A stretch of DNA of 5,641 nucleotides, taken from the NCBI GenBank assembly GCA_900313545.1, contig OMRS01000067.1, positions 1 to 5,641 of the forward strand. Reading direction: 5' to 3'. Shown here one piece after another: positions 5,306 to 5,641 of the stretch. A program made the translations under genes and the position numbers. The stretch is from an uncultured Eubacteriales bacterium (lineage in GTDB: Bacteria; Bacillota_A; Clostridia; Christensenellales; Aristaeellaceae). The stretch's first letter is position 1; the number at the start of each line of letters is the position of its first letter. The notes under the pieces are model-generated. The model ran no database searches. It was not told where the DNA came from and saw only the letters and a program-made list of their open reading frames with translations.

Positions 5306-5641
<336 letters not shown>

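Overview
The window looks like chromosomal DNA of a high-GC anaerobic Bacillota, most likely a clostridium (Eubacteriales). The inference rests on a Firmicutes-type Rrf2 regulator, strong AAGGAG/GGGAGG ribosome-binding sites, and a glycerol-3-phosphate-dehydrogenase-like flavoprotein cluster (GlpA-like, FAD oxidoreductase, DUF1667) typical of anaerobes. Genes are GC-rich with GC-biased third positions; regulatory gaps are T-rich. Because most genes lie on the minus strand and GC is high, long antisense open frames appear that I do not regard as genes. The species cannot be named from this sequence.

Layout from left to right. Positions 1-204 hold no gene I can identify, only a possible 3' fragment of a minus-strand reading frame and a T9C8 homopolymer block. 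Positions 205-756 carry a self-contained minus-strand unit: promoter, palindromic candidate operator, rrf2-family regulator gene and terminator hairpin. Positions 757-1161 are intergenic and contain a perfect 17-bp hairpin with a T7 tract that reads in the plus direction, where no plus-strand gene precedes it. Positions 1162-4963 are a probable minus-strand operon, transcribed right to left: Sfp-type phosphopantetheinyl transferase, GlpA-like FAD dehydrogenase with a C-terminal [2Fe-2S] domain, FAD/NAD-linked oxidoreductase, and a cysteine-rich DUF1667 protein. The last three reading frames overlap by 14 and 35 nt. Positions 4964-5305 are a divergent promoter region. From 5306 the plus strand encodes the N-terminal part of GlmS, which runs off the window.

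The three redox proteins probably form one electron-transfer complex: the GlpA-like subunit oxidises a 2-hydroxyacid or glycerol-3-phosphate-type substrate on FAD and passes electrons through its 2Fe-2S cluster to the FAD/NAD oxidoreductase and the CxxC-rich DUF1667 protein. The phosphopantetheinyl transferase upstream is functionally unrelated (carrier-protein activation), and GlmS starts amino-sugar synthesis. The main oddities are the lack of a normal start codon for the GlpA-like gene, the wrong-way terminator near position 900, a possible structured leader before glmS, and an insertion in the GlmS glutaminase domain. I see no clear new defence or mobile system.
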